From contig JAJOZX010000088.1 in assembly GCA_023014485.1 (NCBI GenBank), positions 965,001 through 1,029,000 of the forward strand: a stretch of DNA of 64,000 nucleotides, given 5' to 3'. The notes below the pieces were generated by a model that saw only the letters and a program-made list of their open reading frames with translations, did not search any database and was not told where the DNA came from. A program made the position numbers and the translations under genes. Source of the DNA: Bathynomus jamesi. Its lineage: Eukaryota > Arthropoda > Malacostraca > Isopoda > Cirolanidae. Positions within the stretch are counted from its first letter, which is position 1, and each line of letters opens with the position of its first letter. Shown here one piece after another: positions 23,374 to 33,837 of this stretch.

Positions 23374-23482
23374 GTAGTTTAGGTGTTTTTGAAAGTTTTG
23401 TCAAAAACTGTTTTCGACATGACAGTTCGGGCAGCACCTGTATCTAGTTCTAGAGGAACTGTAATTCCATTTAGGCCTACCT

Positions 23483-24350
23483 CTACAATATATGGGCCTG
23501 TATTTTCCCACTTTGATGCTCATAAAATAGGTACTCCACTCCAATGTTCGAAGTATTTCCCCTTTGAGGATTTACACTAGAAATGTTAAAATTAGAATTT
23601 TCACCCTTCGTTTTCTTTGAAAAACACACTTTAGCTATGTGGCCTATTTTACTACAGTTTCGGCAAACTGCTTCTTTAAAAGGGCAGTCCTTCTTCCATG
23701 GTGTTTTCCACACCCCATACATGGCTTGGAAGCTTAGTAGAATTAGTAGGCTTAGTCGTATTTGCCTCATACCTTTTATTTGCCTGTCTAGTAGGCTCAT
23801 TAGGTCTGCCAGGCTAGAAGATTTAAAGCTATTTACGTGTTGGGCTTTACTACTGTGATTGCCAAAAGCTCTAACATCTTTAGCAGCTGCTTCTCTAGCC
23901 GTAGCTATTTCTACAGCCTGACTAAAAGTTAGGTCCTGTAGGGCTAATAGCTCTCTGGGTAGACTCCTCTTTGAGATCCATTACAAACCTATCTCTTAGC
24001 ATTTCGTCTAATTTGTCCCAAATTTACACGTACGGCTATGGCTTTTTATTCCTGCAACAAACTCTGCAATGCTTTCATTTCCCGTTGATGCCTCGAATAA
24101 AATTTGAAACGTTCATAGATGAGAACTACTCGGGGTTTGTAGTGATCGGTTAGGGCCTGTACCAATTCATTATAGGTGCACGTTTCCGGTGCTTTATGAG
24201 AAACTAGGTCCATAACTAAACCAAACGGTTTAGGTAGGTACTTTCTTGGCATCAGGAATGGAATTTGCCTCGAAAAAAACAACCTCACCCTAGTGGCATA
24301 AGCTTCGAAGTCCTCCCCAGTCTTCGTAGGGGCTTATATCCATCACCGAC
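23483..24350 (-). pseudogene. Ty3/gypsy gag with zinc knuckle (broken)
   Basis: Matrix/capsid-like text near 24290-24060 (FGLVMDLVSHKAPETCTYNEL, then YKPRVVLIYERFKFYSR). A zinc knuckle lies near 23690-23620 (CPFKEAVCRNCSKIGHIAKVC). The frame shifts at least twice between. Nucleocapsid leads into the protease region at about 23480. Confidence 0.8.
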
Positions 24351-24427
24351 ATGCTAGAGCAAAACCGAATTAGGCCAAATAACGTGAAGTAGGTTAGATT
24401 TGGTTTAAATTTGATCTAGTTACTCCC

Positions 24428-24838
24428 CAGTTAGGGCTGAATAGTGAATTGTATTAGAGTTAGGGCTGAGTAGGAATTAGTTAGAGTTAGGGCTGAGTAG
24501 GAATTAGTTTTAGAGTTAGGGCTGAGTAGGAATTAGTTTTAGAGTTAGGGCTGAGTAGGAATTAGTTTTAGAGTTAGGCAGGCGAGACCTACGCTATAGT
24601 ACGGTAGCTTACCCACACAAACAAACCAAATCGGACGACCCACTAGGCTACATCCAATTTTCCAAACAACCACTTGAACCCAATAAGCCAAATTAAACCA
24701 ATGAGCCAAATTCAACCCAATGAACAAAATTTAATCAAATGAGCCAAATTCAATCTAATGAGCTAAATTAAATCCAATGAGCTTAATCGAATCGCATGAG
24801 CTTAATTGAATCCCATGAGCTTAATTGAATCCATCCTC
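24428..24838 (-). repeat. two minisatellites in the retrotransposon leader
   Basis: Between the primer-binding site and gag lie about five 28-29-bp units (TTAGGGCTGAGTAGGAATTA core, 24428-24578). About eight degenerate 22-24-bp units (ATGAGCTTAATTGAATCC core, 24690-24838) follow. Confidence 0.85.
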
Positions 24839-24847
24839 GTCGCCAAA

Positions 24848-25278
24848 TGTGATAGCGTGGGGTAGACACCCCAGTTAGGTTACTTAGGTTCTAGCAAACA
24901 ATCAAAAGCACTTACCGGTGCGTTGAATTAGATATTCCTTTGGGAGCCTACCATTAGATTCCTGTGTCCCACAAACAGCCTACCTAACTCTCTCTTACAT
25001 TATCAATTTAGAAGCTATAGACATTACCCCTAACTATACTTAAGTACGGACAACTTCCTACCCCATTTGTCACCTTAGAAACACCACCTAATTACACTCA
25101 GCACCAACGATTAGGTCAGATAGGAAAAAACATCTCTAGGCTAGCCCAAAACAATACGAACAGCCGCGTTGGTTCGTTTATGACTTGCTCTTGCCATTCA
25201 GCTTAGATTTAGTGATATTTCCCCTTTAGTGACTTTTAGACTATATACATTATATATATATATACACACGTCACCTCA
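24848..25278 (-). repeat. 5' LTR
   Basis: About 431 bp, complete at both ends. A (TA)n/(CA)n stretch lies near the outer end (25247-25268). The high similarity to the 3' LTR implies recent insertion. Confidence 0.9.
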
Positions 25279-25281
25279 GTT

Positions 25282-25735
25282 GACAAGCATTAACTCTGAC
25301 AATTTTACCTTGTGGCGATAAAAACTGAACGGAGGTTGGGCGGAAAGCTTTAAAATGCAAGTCTTTTTTCATCAAATCATGCAGTGTTGATTTCGGAACA
25401 TTTAATGCAGATGCACGCCTACGAATACTTTTGGTTGGCGATTGTTGAATTGACACTTGAACATCATCTTCCAATCTTGCTCTTGCTTTCGGGCGACCAC
25501 GGCGTTTCTTATCAATTATCATCCCAGTTGTGAATAATTTGTGTTCCCATTTTCTAATAATTTCGCCCTTTGGCGGCACATCATTAAATCTTTGTTCAAA
25601 CCTTTCGCGTACTACCTTCATGCAATGCTTGGTTTTCCCAGATTCATGCCACCATGTTGCTGCTAATATCCGTGCTTCATATGTGTAGGGACTTTGATCA
25701 CAAATTTTATCAACACGTGCGTCTACCTCAGCCAT
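25282..25735 (-). pseudogene. mariner transposase, DNA-binding part (5' of insertion)
   Basis: Starts MAEVDARVDKICDQSPYT at 25735. First HTH, then RGRPKARARLEDD linker and second HTH (SIRRRASALNVPKSTLHDLM). The reading stops in CQ at the LTR junction. Joining TGTCAAC to the opposite flank restores a continuous frame, so the insertion split one gene. Confidence 0.85.
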
Positions 25736-25949
25736 TGCAACGCCAATAATTAGAAATAATAAAAATAAAACAATGAAAAACCAGAACAAACAGGAATAAA
25801 CATGAATTACTGCAAAATTAAAAATTTGGATTTCATGTGAAGCTAGCTTAATTGAAAAAAGCATAGACATTTATTAGATATCAAAGATATTAGTACACTA
25901 TGCTAACTGACAGAGAATCGCCACTCACTTATCGGACGACCTGTATATA

Positions 25950-27164
25950 CAGGGTGTACATAAAGTCAGGATCTATTTTTGTGAAATAATTATTTTTTTC
26001 TTTTTTTCTTTTCAGAAGCCCTTAGAATGAATACAGAAGAGCGTGTGGCAATAGTAATTTGGCGAATCGAGGGAAAGAAATACAATGACATCAGAGAGAA
26101 GTTTAGAAGGAGATTTCATAAGCCGGGGCCAATAGACAAGACAATACGAAAATTGGTGAACAAATTTAAACGAACGGGATCTGTAAATGATGAAGCAAGA
26201 TCAGGACGACCGTGCATGTCAGATCTTACCGTGAATGCAGTACGCGGAATTATCACTGAGGAGCCACGTACGTCCGATCGTGCTGCATCACACACACTCG
26301 GCCTCCCGACGTCATCTGTGCACAAAATTCTGAAAGTTAATTTGCAGAAGAAAAGCTATCATTTGCAAGTTTTACATGATTTACATGAGGAAGATTTCCC
26401 TCGACAAAGTGCTGTGTGTGCTGATCTCGTAGAACAAATCTGGAGTGATAATTTAATGGACAACATTCTCTTTAGTGATGAAGCCACTTTCCATACGTGT
26501 GGAAAAGTAAATCGCCATAATTGTCGAATTTGGGCAGATGAAAGACCGAATGATTTCGTCCAAAATTGGGAAAGAGACTCGCCTAAAGTTAATGTCTGGA
26601 TGGGTTTAACAAAATCTAAGGTTTATAGTCCTTTTTTCTTTGCTGAAGCTACAGTTACGGGCTTATTTTCTGGACATGTTGCAGCAATTCCTTGAACCTC
26701 AGCTGATTGGGGATAGGATTGTTAGTACCGTCGTCTATCAACATGATGGTGCTCCTTGTCACTATGCCAAAATTGTTCAGGATTATCTAAATGGACGTTT
26801 TCCAAATCGCTGGATCGGACGCGGAAGCAACAGACCTTGGCCAGCGAGATCACCAGATTTAACCCCTTTAGATTTCTTTGCATGGGGCTTTATCAAATCG
26901 CACGTCTATCAGACGAAGATTACGAGTCTTGAAAACTTACGTACACGTATACGAACTGCTGCAGATAACAACCCCGCAAATGCTCCAGAATGTGTTTAGA
27001 AATGCTGCGGAACGATTTGAGCTGTGCAGGGATACTGATGGGCGTCACGTCGAATCCTACTCTTAATTATTTAATAAATGTTACCACTTTATCATTTTAT
27101 GATTGAATTCCATATAATTTCCAAGTGCTTCACAAAAATAGATCCTGACTTTATGTACACCCTG
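25950..27164 (+). mobile_element. DD41D mariner family B, copy B1
   Basis: TIRs CAGGGTGTACATAAAGTCAG (25950) and the inverse ending at 27164, about 28 bp. It lies only six bases (TATATA) from the end of the previous mariner. It is 1215 bp and about 99% identical to B2 at 33838. Confidence 0.95.
26027..27066 (+). pseudogene. DD41D transposase, family B, copy B1 (frameshifted)
   Basis: MNTEERVAIVIWRIEG start, two HTHs joined by a SGRPCMS linker, first Asp in FSDEATFHTCG (about 26478), second in YQHDGAPCHYAK (about 26745), third in [13 protein letters not shown] (about 26870). Forty-one residues lie between the latter two. It is broken near 26655 (bases lost in GGGCTTATT) and near 26968 (two bases lost versus B2). 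All catalytic residues remain. Confidence 0.9.
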
Positions 27165-27258
27165 TATATTAAAATTATTTCACGAAAGGAACACGTGAAA
27201 AATATTTATGATGAATACAACCACGAAGGAAAGGAAACACAGAGTGGTGATCAAGCGC

Positions 27259-27280
27259 TTTCGTCTAATGACATCCTCAG
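27259..27280 (-). ncRNA. hammerhead-ribozyme-like core
   Basis: On the minus strand CTGAGGA (27280-27274) is followed by a stem-loop TGTC-ATTA-GAC and GAAA (27262-27259). This is the CUGANGA…GAAA arrangement of hammerhead cores, which are documented in Penelope-like elements. The closing stem I and stem III could not be shown convincingly by eye. Confidence 0.45.
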
Positions 27281-27333
27281 GAACACTGAAGTAAATAAAG
27301 AGTTCGGGACTATATATAGGTTACAAAAAAAAA

Positions 27334-27373
<40 letters not shown>

Positions 27374-27399
27374 ATATATATATATAAAATAAATATAGA

Positions 27400-27720
27400 A
27401 ATAAAAATTGTGGGAGGAGCATACAAATTTGTAAGGAAAACTACCAATTTTAACACTTTCCCCTTCTTATCTAAATCCGTTCTGAACGAATTCAACACAA
27501 GATCAAATGGATTGTTTACAAACAATTTTATAGATAATGCCTGAATGATATATAGGTCACAAAAAAAAAAAAATAAAAAAAAAATTGAAAAATAAAATTT
27601 GTAAGAGGAGCATACAAATTTATAAGGGAAAACTACCAAGGTTTTAGCACTCTGCGCTTCTTGTCTAAATCCGTTCTGAACGTATTCAAAACAACGGGAT
27701 CAAGTTGAAAAAGACCTTGG
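27400..27720 (-). repeat. direct repeat of the Penelope 3' region
   Basis: GGAGCATACAAATTTGTAAG…CTAAATCCGTTCTGAACG at 27410-27490 recurs at 27605-27680. Each is preceded, in plus orientation, by an A-rich run next to TATATAGGT(T/C)AC. This marks two head-to-tail element ends. Confidence 0.85.
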
Positions 27721-27824
27721 CTCATGTTAAAGTCATTTGTAAGTTGGATAATAGCAGACTCAAGAATATTTCTATTAACAATGTTGCTAGAGTGAAACAA
27801 AACTGAAGCATTATTTCAATCAAT

Positions 27825-30198
27825 CAGTGGCGTATCAAGGGAGGGGCGAGAGGGGCGACCGCCCCGAGCGGCACTTCCAGAGGGGCGGCAAATTACTGTC
27901 AGGCGGCCGAAAAAATTGAAAGGTCATGGCTAATCTTCTCACATTCAAAATGTAGCTTGCATTGCTTTTGCTGTCGTCTCTTCAACAACATCTCCAGTGC
28001 ATTTGGAAAAGAAGAATGATTTTTTGCCTGGAGGAAACTGAATCCAAGAGTACCTGAACATGAAAACAGTCCATATCATACCCGATGCTTTGAACAATGG
28101 AAAGAGTTGTCTATGCGCCTTCAGTTGAATGCTACAATAGATAATGCACATCAGTTGCAAATAAAACATGCTACTGCTAAGTGGAAAGAAATACTGAGAC
28201 GAATTTATGACTGCATCATGTTCTTGGCAAAACAAGATCTTGCATTCCGAGGGCACCGAGAGAACTTAAATGAAGAAGCTGGGCTAGCTGGCAATTCTGG
28301 AAACTTTTTGGAGTTAATAAAACTAATGGCCAAATATGACCCAGTAATTAGGGAACATCTTACAAAAATACGAATGAGTGAAAAGATATCCACTACGTAT
28401 TTGTCACCTAACATTCAAAATGAGTTCATCACACTAATCGGCTGTAACCTTCGAAAATGTATAATTGATAATGTGTCTAGTGCAAAGTACTTTGCAATAA
28501 TTTTCGATAGTACACCAGATATATCGCATATTGATCAGATGTCTCAGGTAATTCGCTATGTGTCGATTAAAGATGGTAATGTAGAGGTGAAGGAATCCTT
28601 CGTTGATTTTATTAAATTAGAGGGGAAGACTGCTGAGGCAGTTACTGATCTCATTGTCACTAAGCTCCGTGAGGATGGGCTGGATATCCAGAATTGTTAT
28701 GGTCAAGGGTATGACAATGCTGCTACGATGGCAGGTATTCATCTTGGAGTTCAACGCAGAATTCTTGATGTTAGCAAACACGCTGTTTTCATTCCTTGCA
28801 ATAACCACTCGCTGAACTTGGCTGGAGTTCATGCCGCGGGACTGAGTCCTAATGCTGTAACTTTCTTTGGAACAATTGAACGAATTTTCGTCTACTTTTC
28901 TTCCTCTACTCATCGTTGGGATGTCTTAACAAAACATTCCAAAATCACTGTCAAGCGAGTCTCTGATACGCGGTGGAGTGCTAAGTATGATGCTGTTTCT
29001 AGTCTTAAGAAGAACTTGACTCACGTTGTTAGTGCCTTGGAAGAACTGAGTGAAGGGGTCTCCGAAAATCTGGACACAAAGGGCGATGCTGAAGCTCTGT
29101 TGACCTCCATCATGTCATACATATTCATTGTGTACTTATTTTTCTGGAATCCAGTGCTGAAAGAAATCAATGATGCTCAGCTATATTTTCAAAGAAAGGG
29201 ACTTGCTTTGGACCAGTGTGCATTAAAAATTAACTCTTTATCCGTGTTTTTAACTAATGAACGAGAGGCAGTAGTATCAAACGCTGCAGATGCCGCCGAA
29301 GAGTTCTGTAATGAAATGGATATCAGTATAGACCGCAGAGTCAGGAGACGGAGAAGAATGCCTGGAGAGCAAGCTCGTGATGCTGGATTGACCGTGCAAG
29401 AGGATGTACACAGAGAATTTTTTGAAATCATGGATCGTTTATTAGCAGAAATTGAAAAACGCACAGTTTGTCTTAAAAACATGAATGATCGCTTTGAATT
29501 TCTGTCTCCTTCGTACCTTTTGAATCAGTCCAAAGATGAAGAAATTAATACCAAGGTCAATAATTTTTCTTCCATCTACAATGACATTAATCCAGGAAGT
29601 CTACTGGAAGAAATAAAGCGTTTGCCCAGACATTTGCTCAGTTTCGAAAGCATAAGCGTCGACGATGATCCAAAGAACTGGGATATGTTAAAACTACTTC
29701 AGTGGATCGTTAAATGGGATCTAGTGGAATCTTTGCCTCATATAACAATTGCCCTCCGGATCTGTCTAACTACATGCATGTCCGTGGCAAGTTGCGAACG
29801 AAGTTTCTCGAAACTGAAACTTATAAAAACTTACCTCAGGTCAACTATAAGTCAATCTAGACTGAGCAATTTGGCGATTATTTCAATTGAACGCGAAGTT
29901 GCAGAGACAATGGACATAGAAAAAATCATTCATTAATTTTCTGTTATGAAAGTCCGAAAATTTAACTAGGCATTATACATTATATAGTTATTGTTAAAAT
30001 TATGTAGTGTATTATGTACGGTACATTATGTAGTATTGTTAAAATTGAAGTTGCTTTATTTAAGTTTTTCTTCCAATAAAAGTTTGGTTTAGAAGTGTAT
30101 TTTTGTAAAGGAATTGTTTTTAAAATTGAAAATTGTTGCAGGAGGGGGGGGCGTTGGCATTTTCGCCCCGAGCGGCAAAAAGTATTGGTACGCCTCTG
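27825..30198 (+). mobile_element. hAT transposon (ZMYM1-like), 2374 bp
   Basis: Flanked by an exact 8-bp target duplication CAATCAAT (27817-27824 and 30199-30206). Termini CAGTGGCGTATCAA and, inverted, CAGAGGCGTACCAA match 12 of 14. GC-rich subterminal text (GGGGCGACCGCCCCGAGCGGC) is shared in part by both ends. It is inserted in the Penelope endonuclease. Confidence 0.95.
28107..29936 (+). CDS. hAT transposase, 609 codons, open
   Basis: The only long open transposase in the window. The central DUF4371-type DDE region has DSTPD (about residue 135) and GQGYDNAATMAG (about 200). PCNNHSLNL carries the hAT CxxH motif (about 232). The C-terminal dimerisation domain has SCERSFSKLKLIKTYLRS (about 570). 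The expected N-terminal TTF-type zinc finger is only partly visible upstream (HCFCCRLFNN near 27962), in the same frame but cut off by a TGA at about 28019. The chosen Met is therefore internal. The product would lack DNA binding unless an upstream exon supplies it. Confidence 0.85.
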   Translation: MSMRLQLNATIDNAHQLQIKHATAKWKEILRRIYDCIMFLAKQDLAFRGHRENLNEEAGLAGNSGNFLELIKLMAKYDPVIREHLTKIRMSEKISTTYLSPNIQNEFITLIGCNLRKCIIDNVSSAKYFAIIFDSTPDISHIDQMSQVIRYVSIKDGNVEVKESFVDFIKLEGKTAEAVTDLIVTKLREDGLDIQNCYGQGYDNAATMAGIHLGVQRRILDVSKHAVFIPCNNHSLNLAGVHAAGLSPNAVTFFGTIERIFVYFSSSTHRWDVLTKHSKITVKRVSDTRWSAKYDAVSSLKKNLTHVVSALEELSEGVSENLDTKGDAEALLTSIMSYIFIVYLFFWNPVLKEINDAQLYFQRKGLALDQCALKINSLSVFLTNEREAVVSNAADAAEEFCNEMDISIDRRVRRRRRMPGEQARDAGLTVQEDVHREFFEIMDRLLAEIEKRTVCLKNMNDRFEFLSPSYLLNQSKDEEINTKVNNFSSIYNDINPGSLLEEIKRLPRHLLSFESISVDDDPKNWDMLKLLQWIVKWDLVESLPHITIALRICLTTCMSVASCERSFSKLKLIKTYLRSTISQSRLSNLAIISIEREVAETMDIEKIIH

Positions 30199-30449
30199 CA
30201 ATCAATACAGTGGGATAACTCTGACAAATGGACAAAAAGGGCACTGGATGACTGTCACGTTCTAACGGAATATTGATGCTGTTTTACACGCGCGTGCAAA
30301 TCCTTTCCCGTCTGACCAATGTAAAAGGAATCACATTGTTCAACCAATTTTATAGATAATGCCTGAATTATTGTTAGGGCTATTTTTTACTATGATATTT
30401 TTCACAATATTCTTATATGAAAATGCTACATTAATATCCAAAAGTTTAA

Positions 30450-31411
30450 GTACATTAGCAATGCCAAAAAGCCTGAGAAAAATGGAAGTACTGAAATATT
30501 CTTTGAAAAAGTGCGAGTGTTATTATTCACACGATAGAAGGTTCGTTTTGTCTTGTTAAGACAAGATTCATAAACGCAGGTGGGTAGCACAGATCACTTC
30601 CAATACCGTTGATTTTTTCTAATTCGGCATCGATATAATTCCGGACTGGCGATCCTAAGAGCGCGGAGAAACATTGAAGAAAATATGGCCTTCTTAATGG
30701 GGGTGTCATGTCCAGAGTAAAAGTGTACGTAGGACAAATTGTTTGTTTTTTTCCGATAGATACTAAACTTAAAACCTGGGCTTCCCTATGTACACGCACA
30801 TCCATAAACGGGATTGAGTTGTTTTGTTCCACTTCTAAAGTAAACTTAATGGAGGGGACTTGATCATTTAACTGAAGGAGGAAGTCATCCAGGTCACGAT
30901 TCATGGGACAGATATACAAAATATCGTCGACGTACCGCAACCATGGGATGCCAACCCCCAGGATTCTCGGAATGTAAGTAATTTCGAAAAACTCCATATA
31001 AATATTGGAGAGGAGGGGCGACAAGGGTTGCCCATGGACATCCCAAAAACCTGTTGATAATACTCGCTATTGAAAGTGAATTTACAGTCTTTGATGCAAA
31101 GCTTAATAAGTTCCGAAATAACGTGTGCAGGTAGTGGCAGGTCGTACTTATGTAATTCTCGGGAGAGAAAGTCAAGCATATCGTCAGTCCGCACTTTTGT
31201 AAACAATGAACAAACGTCAAAACTGATCAATCTATCGTTGGTTTCAGTGCGTACATTATTCAATTTTTCAGTAACTTCCATGGAATTTTTTACATGTGAA
31301 TCAGAGATAGTTCCGAGAATGGGGGACAAGACTTTGACAAGCCATTTGGAGAGTTTATAGGTAATAGAGCCCACCGAGCTAATACTAGGGCGCATAGGGT
31401 TGCCAGGTTTT
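30450..31411 (-). pseudogene. Penelope reverse transcriptase, left copy (frameshifted)
   Basis: KPGNPMRPSISSVGSITY near 31400, FDVCSLFTKV near 31215, VFGMSMGNP near 31040, then after a frameshift LLSNIYMEFFE and LRYVDDILYI (catalytic YVDD, about 30925). It ends near RQNEPSIV at 30530. The 5' part of the RT is missing at the centre of the inverted repeat. Confidence 0.85.
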
Positions 31412-32660
31412 CGCAATAGCCTCTTACAATTAAAAGATGGTGAGCTCCATATTACTAAAGCAGACAAGGCTAACACCATAGTTATTTTGGACAAAGTGGA
31501 CTACATTAGAAAGATGAACGAGCTTCTTCAGGACCCCGCCACATACAGAAAACTTAGGAAGAACCCGCAGGATGACGTCATCAAATCATTCAATAGTGGC
31601 TTGAAACGCATTCTCAAAGATCATAAGGACTTAATTCCGCTTTTCACGTCCACTTCACCTTCTCTTCCCTACCTTTACGGTCTTATTAAAACCCACAAAC
31701 CTGGCAACCCTATGCGCCCTATTATTAGCTCGGTGGGCTCTATTACCTATAAGCCCTCCAAATGGCTTGTCAAAGTCTTGTCCCCCATTCTCGGAACTAT
31801 CTCTGATTCACATGTAAAAAATTCCATGGAAGTTACTGAAAAATTGAATAATGTACGCACTGAAACCAACGATAGATTGATCAGTTTTGACGTTTGTTCA
31901 TTGTTTACAAAAGTGCCGATTGACGATATGCTTGACTTTCTCTCCCGAGAATTACATAAGTACGACCTGCCACTACCTGCACACATCGTTTTGGAACTTA
32001 TTAAGCTTTGCATCAAAGACTGTAAATTCACTTTCAATAGCGAGTATTATCAACAGGTTTTTGGGATGGCCATGGGCAACCCCTTGTCGCCCCTCCTCTC
32101 CAATATTTATATGGAGTTTTTCGAAATTACTTGCATTTCGAGAATCCTGGGGGTTGGCATCCCATGGTTGCGGTACGTCGACGATATTTTGTGTATCTGG
32201 CCCATGAATCGTTACCTGGATGACTTCCTCCTTCAGTTAAATGATCAAGTCCCCTCCATTAAGTTTACTTTAGAAGTGGAACAAGACAACTCAATCCCGT
32301 TTTTTGATGTGTGTGTACATAGGGAAAGCCCAGGTTTTAAGTTTAGTATCTATCGGAAAAAACAAACAATTTGTCCTACGTACACTTTTACTCTGGACAT
32401 GACACCCCCATTAAGAAGGCCATATTTTCTTCAATGTTTCTCCGCGCTCTTAGGATCCCCAGTCCGGAATACATCGATGCCGAATTGGAAAAAATCAACA
32501 GTATTGGAAATGATCTGTGCTACCCACCTGCGTTTATGGAATCTTGTCTTGACAAGGCAAAACGAACCTTCTATCGTGTGAATAATAACACTCGCACTTT
32601 GTCAAAGAATATTTTAGTACTTCCATTTTTCCCAGGCTTTTTAGGCATTGCTAATGTACT
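31400..32660 (+). pseudogene. Penelope reverse transcriptase, right copy
   Basis: Open for 393 codons to 32578, then frameshifted. It contains ADKANTIVILDK (about residue 20), KTHKPGNPMRPIISSVGS, FDVCSLFTKVPIDDM, FGMAMGNPLSPLLSNIYMEFFE and LRYVDDILCIW (YVDD at about 32180). This is the Penelope-family RT palm; the N-terminal part is missing. The gene should run into the GIY-YIG domain, but a LINE interrupts it at 32668. Of the two copies this RT is the better preserved. Confidence 0.88.
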
Positions 32661-32667
32661 TATAGAA

Positions 32668-33837
32668 TAGAATAGAATAGAATAATCTTTATTAATAATA
32701 ATAAAATAAATACATTTTTTCAATTTACAATGACATGAATAATTTGAAGCTCGACTATTTATTTTATTTAATTTGGCCCTTAAGCTTTAGGCTTTACTGG
32801 ACTCTTATTAAAAATAAGCAGCTAGTTGCTATTAGTTAATAATAATAAATAAGTAAATAAGTAAATAACTATTATTAATAGTTAAAACATGTATTACGAT
32901 ATTAAACAATATTAATGGACAATATTAAACAATATTAGTGGACATTAATCCTAGATTTTTGTTAGTATGCCATTATTAATCGGGATTTCAACTTAGTTTT
33001 AAACAAATTTACATTCACAATATTTTTTATATCGGCATGCAAGTCATTCCATAGTTTCAATCTAATGAAAATGGGTAGTTTTTGAGATGAAGACAGTCTA
33101 AATTGAGGTATAACAAGCTTTGATCTATTTCTGGTTTGATACGAGTGGATATCTTGATAAGTTACAAAGTATCTATTTACCCGTTGCAAATTAATGATTT
33201 TGTTCTTACACTTGTAAATAAAAACAAAATGTGCCAGTTTGGTTATATCGTTGAGCTTTAGTAGGTTTAGCTCTTTAAATAATGCACTAGAGTGATCAAG
33301 GAAATCAGCATCAGATAATAATAACCTTATTGCTCGTTTTTGGATGACAAAGATACCATTTAATGCGTTGTTAGCGGAGTTTCCCCAAACGAGGATGCAG
33401 TATGTTATATAAGGAAGAACAAGAGTATGATAAAGAGTCAATAAAACTTGTTTTGGGACTACATTTCTAAGTTTAAACATTATAGCAACGCTCCTTGAAA
33501 TCTTTTTCACGATATAATTTACATGACCACTCCATTGCAAATTCTTATCAAGCATTACACCATGAAATTTTGTTACAGTACACTCCTTTAGGGCGATTTC
33601 ATTAACATTAAGTTCATCAAGATATACATTTCTTTTATTAGTGAAAATCATGAAATTTGTTTTACTGGTATTTAGGAAGAGTTTATTGGTGGTCATCCAT
33701 TTCATTACACAGATGAATTCTGAATTAAATATATTCTTAGCTGTATTAACATCTTTGCAAGAAAAAGAGACAGTTGTATCATCTGCAAACATTATGAAGT
33801 TCAGTATATCAGATGAACGTGGAAGGTCATTTATATA
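32668..33837 (-). mobile_element. 5'-truncated LINE inside the right Penelope copy
   Basis: Minus-oriented non-LTR element. Its 3' end carries an (TATTC)n tail (complement of AGAATAGAATAG at 32668-32682) and an AATAAAG-type signal. The body is the RT described next. It starts inside the RT, as 5'-truncated LINEs do, right where mariner B2 lies. Confidence 0.88.

Larger units (their letters stand above)
20073..25278 (-). mobile_element. Ty3/gypsy LTR retrotransposon inside a mariner
   Basis: LTRs at 20073-20519 and 24848-25278 flank gag-pol on the minus strand. In element orientation the LTR starts TGAGGTGACG and ends TATCACA. A purine tract (AGGGGAGGAG, complement of 20520-20530) abuts the 3' LTR. 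A primer-binding-site-like TGGCGACGAGGATGG follows the 5' LTR. The 3' LTR lacks its last six bases (ATCACA) and no target duplication is seen, so the left junction has been trimmed. Gene order is gag, protease, RT, RNase H, integrase. Confidence 0.92.
19228..25943 (-). mobile_element. DD41D mariner split by an LTR retrotransposon
   Basis: TIRs CAGGTCGTCCGATAAGTGAG (19228) and the inverse ending at 25943, both with TA flanks in (TA)n. Removing the insertion 20073-25278 leaves about 1.5 kb, a normal mariner length. The transposase reads on the minus strand on both sides of the insertion. Confidence 0.92.
27640..30450 (-). pseudogene. Penelope GIY-YIG endonuclease (split by hAT)
   Basis: Minus-strand text after the RT gives SGIIYKIG (GIY motif, about 30365-30342), FYIGQTGKDLHARVKQHQ (YIG motif, 30330-30275), and an interruption at 30198-27825 by the hAT element. 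It then continues with HSSNIVNRNILESAII (about 27795-27750) to a stop after VLKPW near 27632. A small frameshift follows the GIY motif. This is the endonuclease of canonical Penelope elements and cuts DNA for target-primed insertion. Confidence 0.75.
27165..31411 (-). mobile_element. Penelope-like element, left copy, with tandem truncated copy
   Basis: The minus strand carries reverse transcriptase (31411-30450), then a GIY-YIG endonuclease (30450-27640) interrupted by a hAT element, then a 3' untranslated part with poly(A/T) runs (27640-27570). A second, 5'-truncated and internally deleted copy of endonuclease plus 3' part follows (27560-27400), then a terminal segment with a hammerhead-like core (27330-27167). 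The 5' end is truncated where it meets the right-hand copy. Confidence 0.88.
30446..32667. repeat. large inverted repeat of head-to-head Penelope copies
   Basis: Left arm 30446-31411 (minus) and right arm about 31693-32667 (plus) are reverse complements at roughly 96-98%, for example AAGTCTTGTCCCCCATTCTC on both. The 280-bp centre belongs only to the right copy. Both arms end at the same RT-proximal phrase GTACTTA before diverging. Confidence 0.92.
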
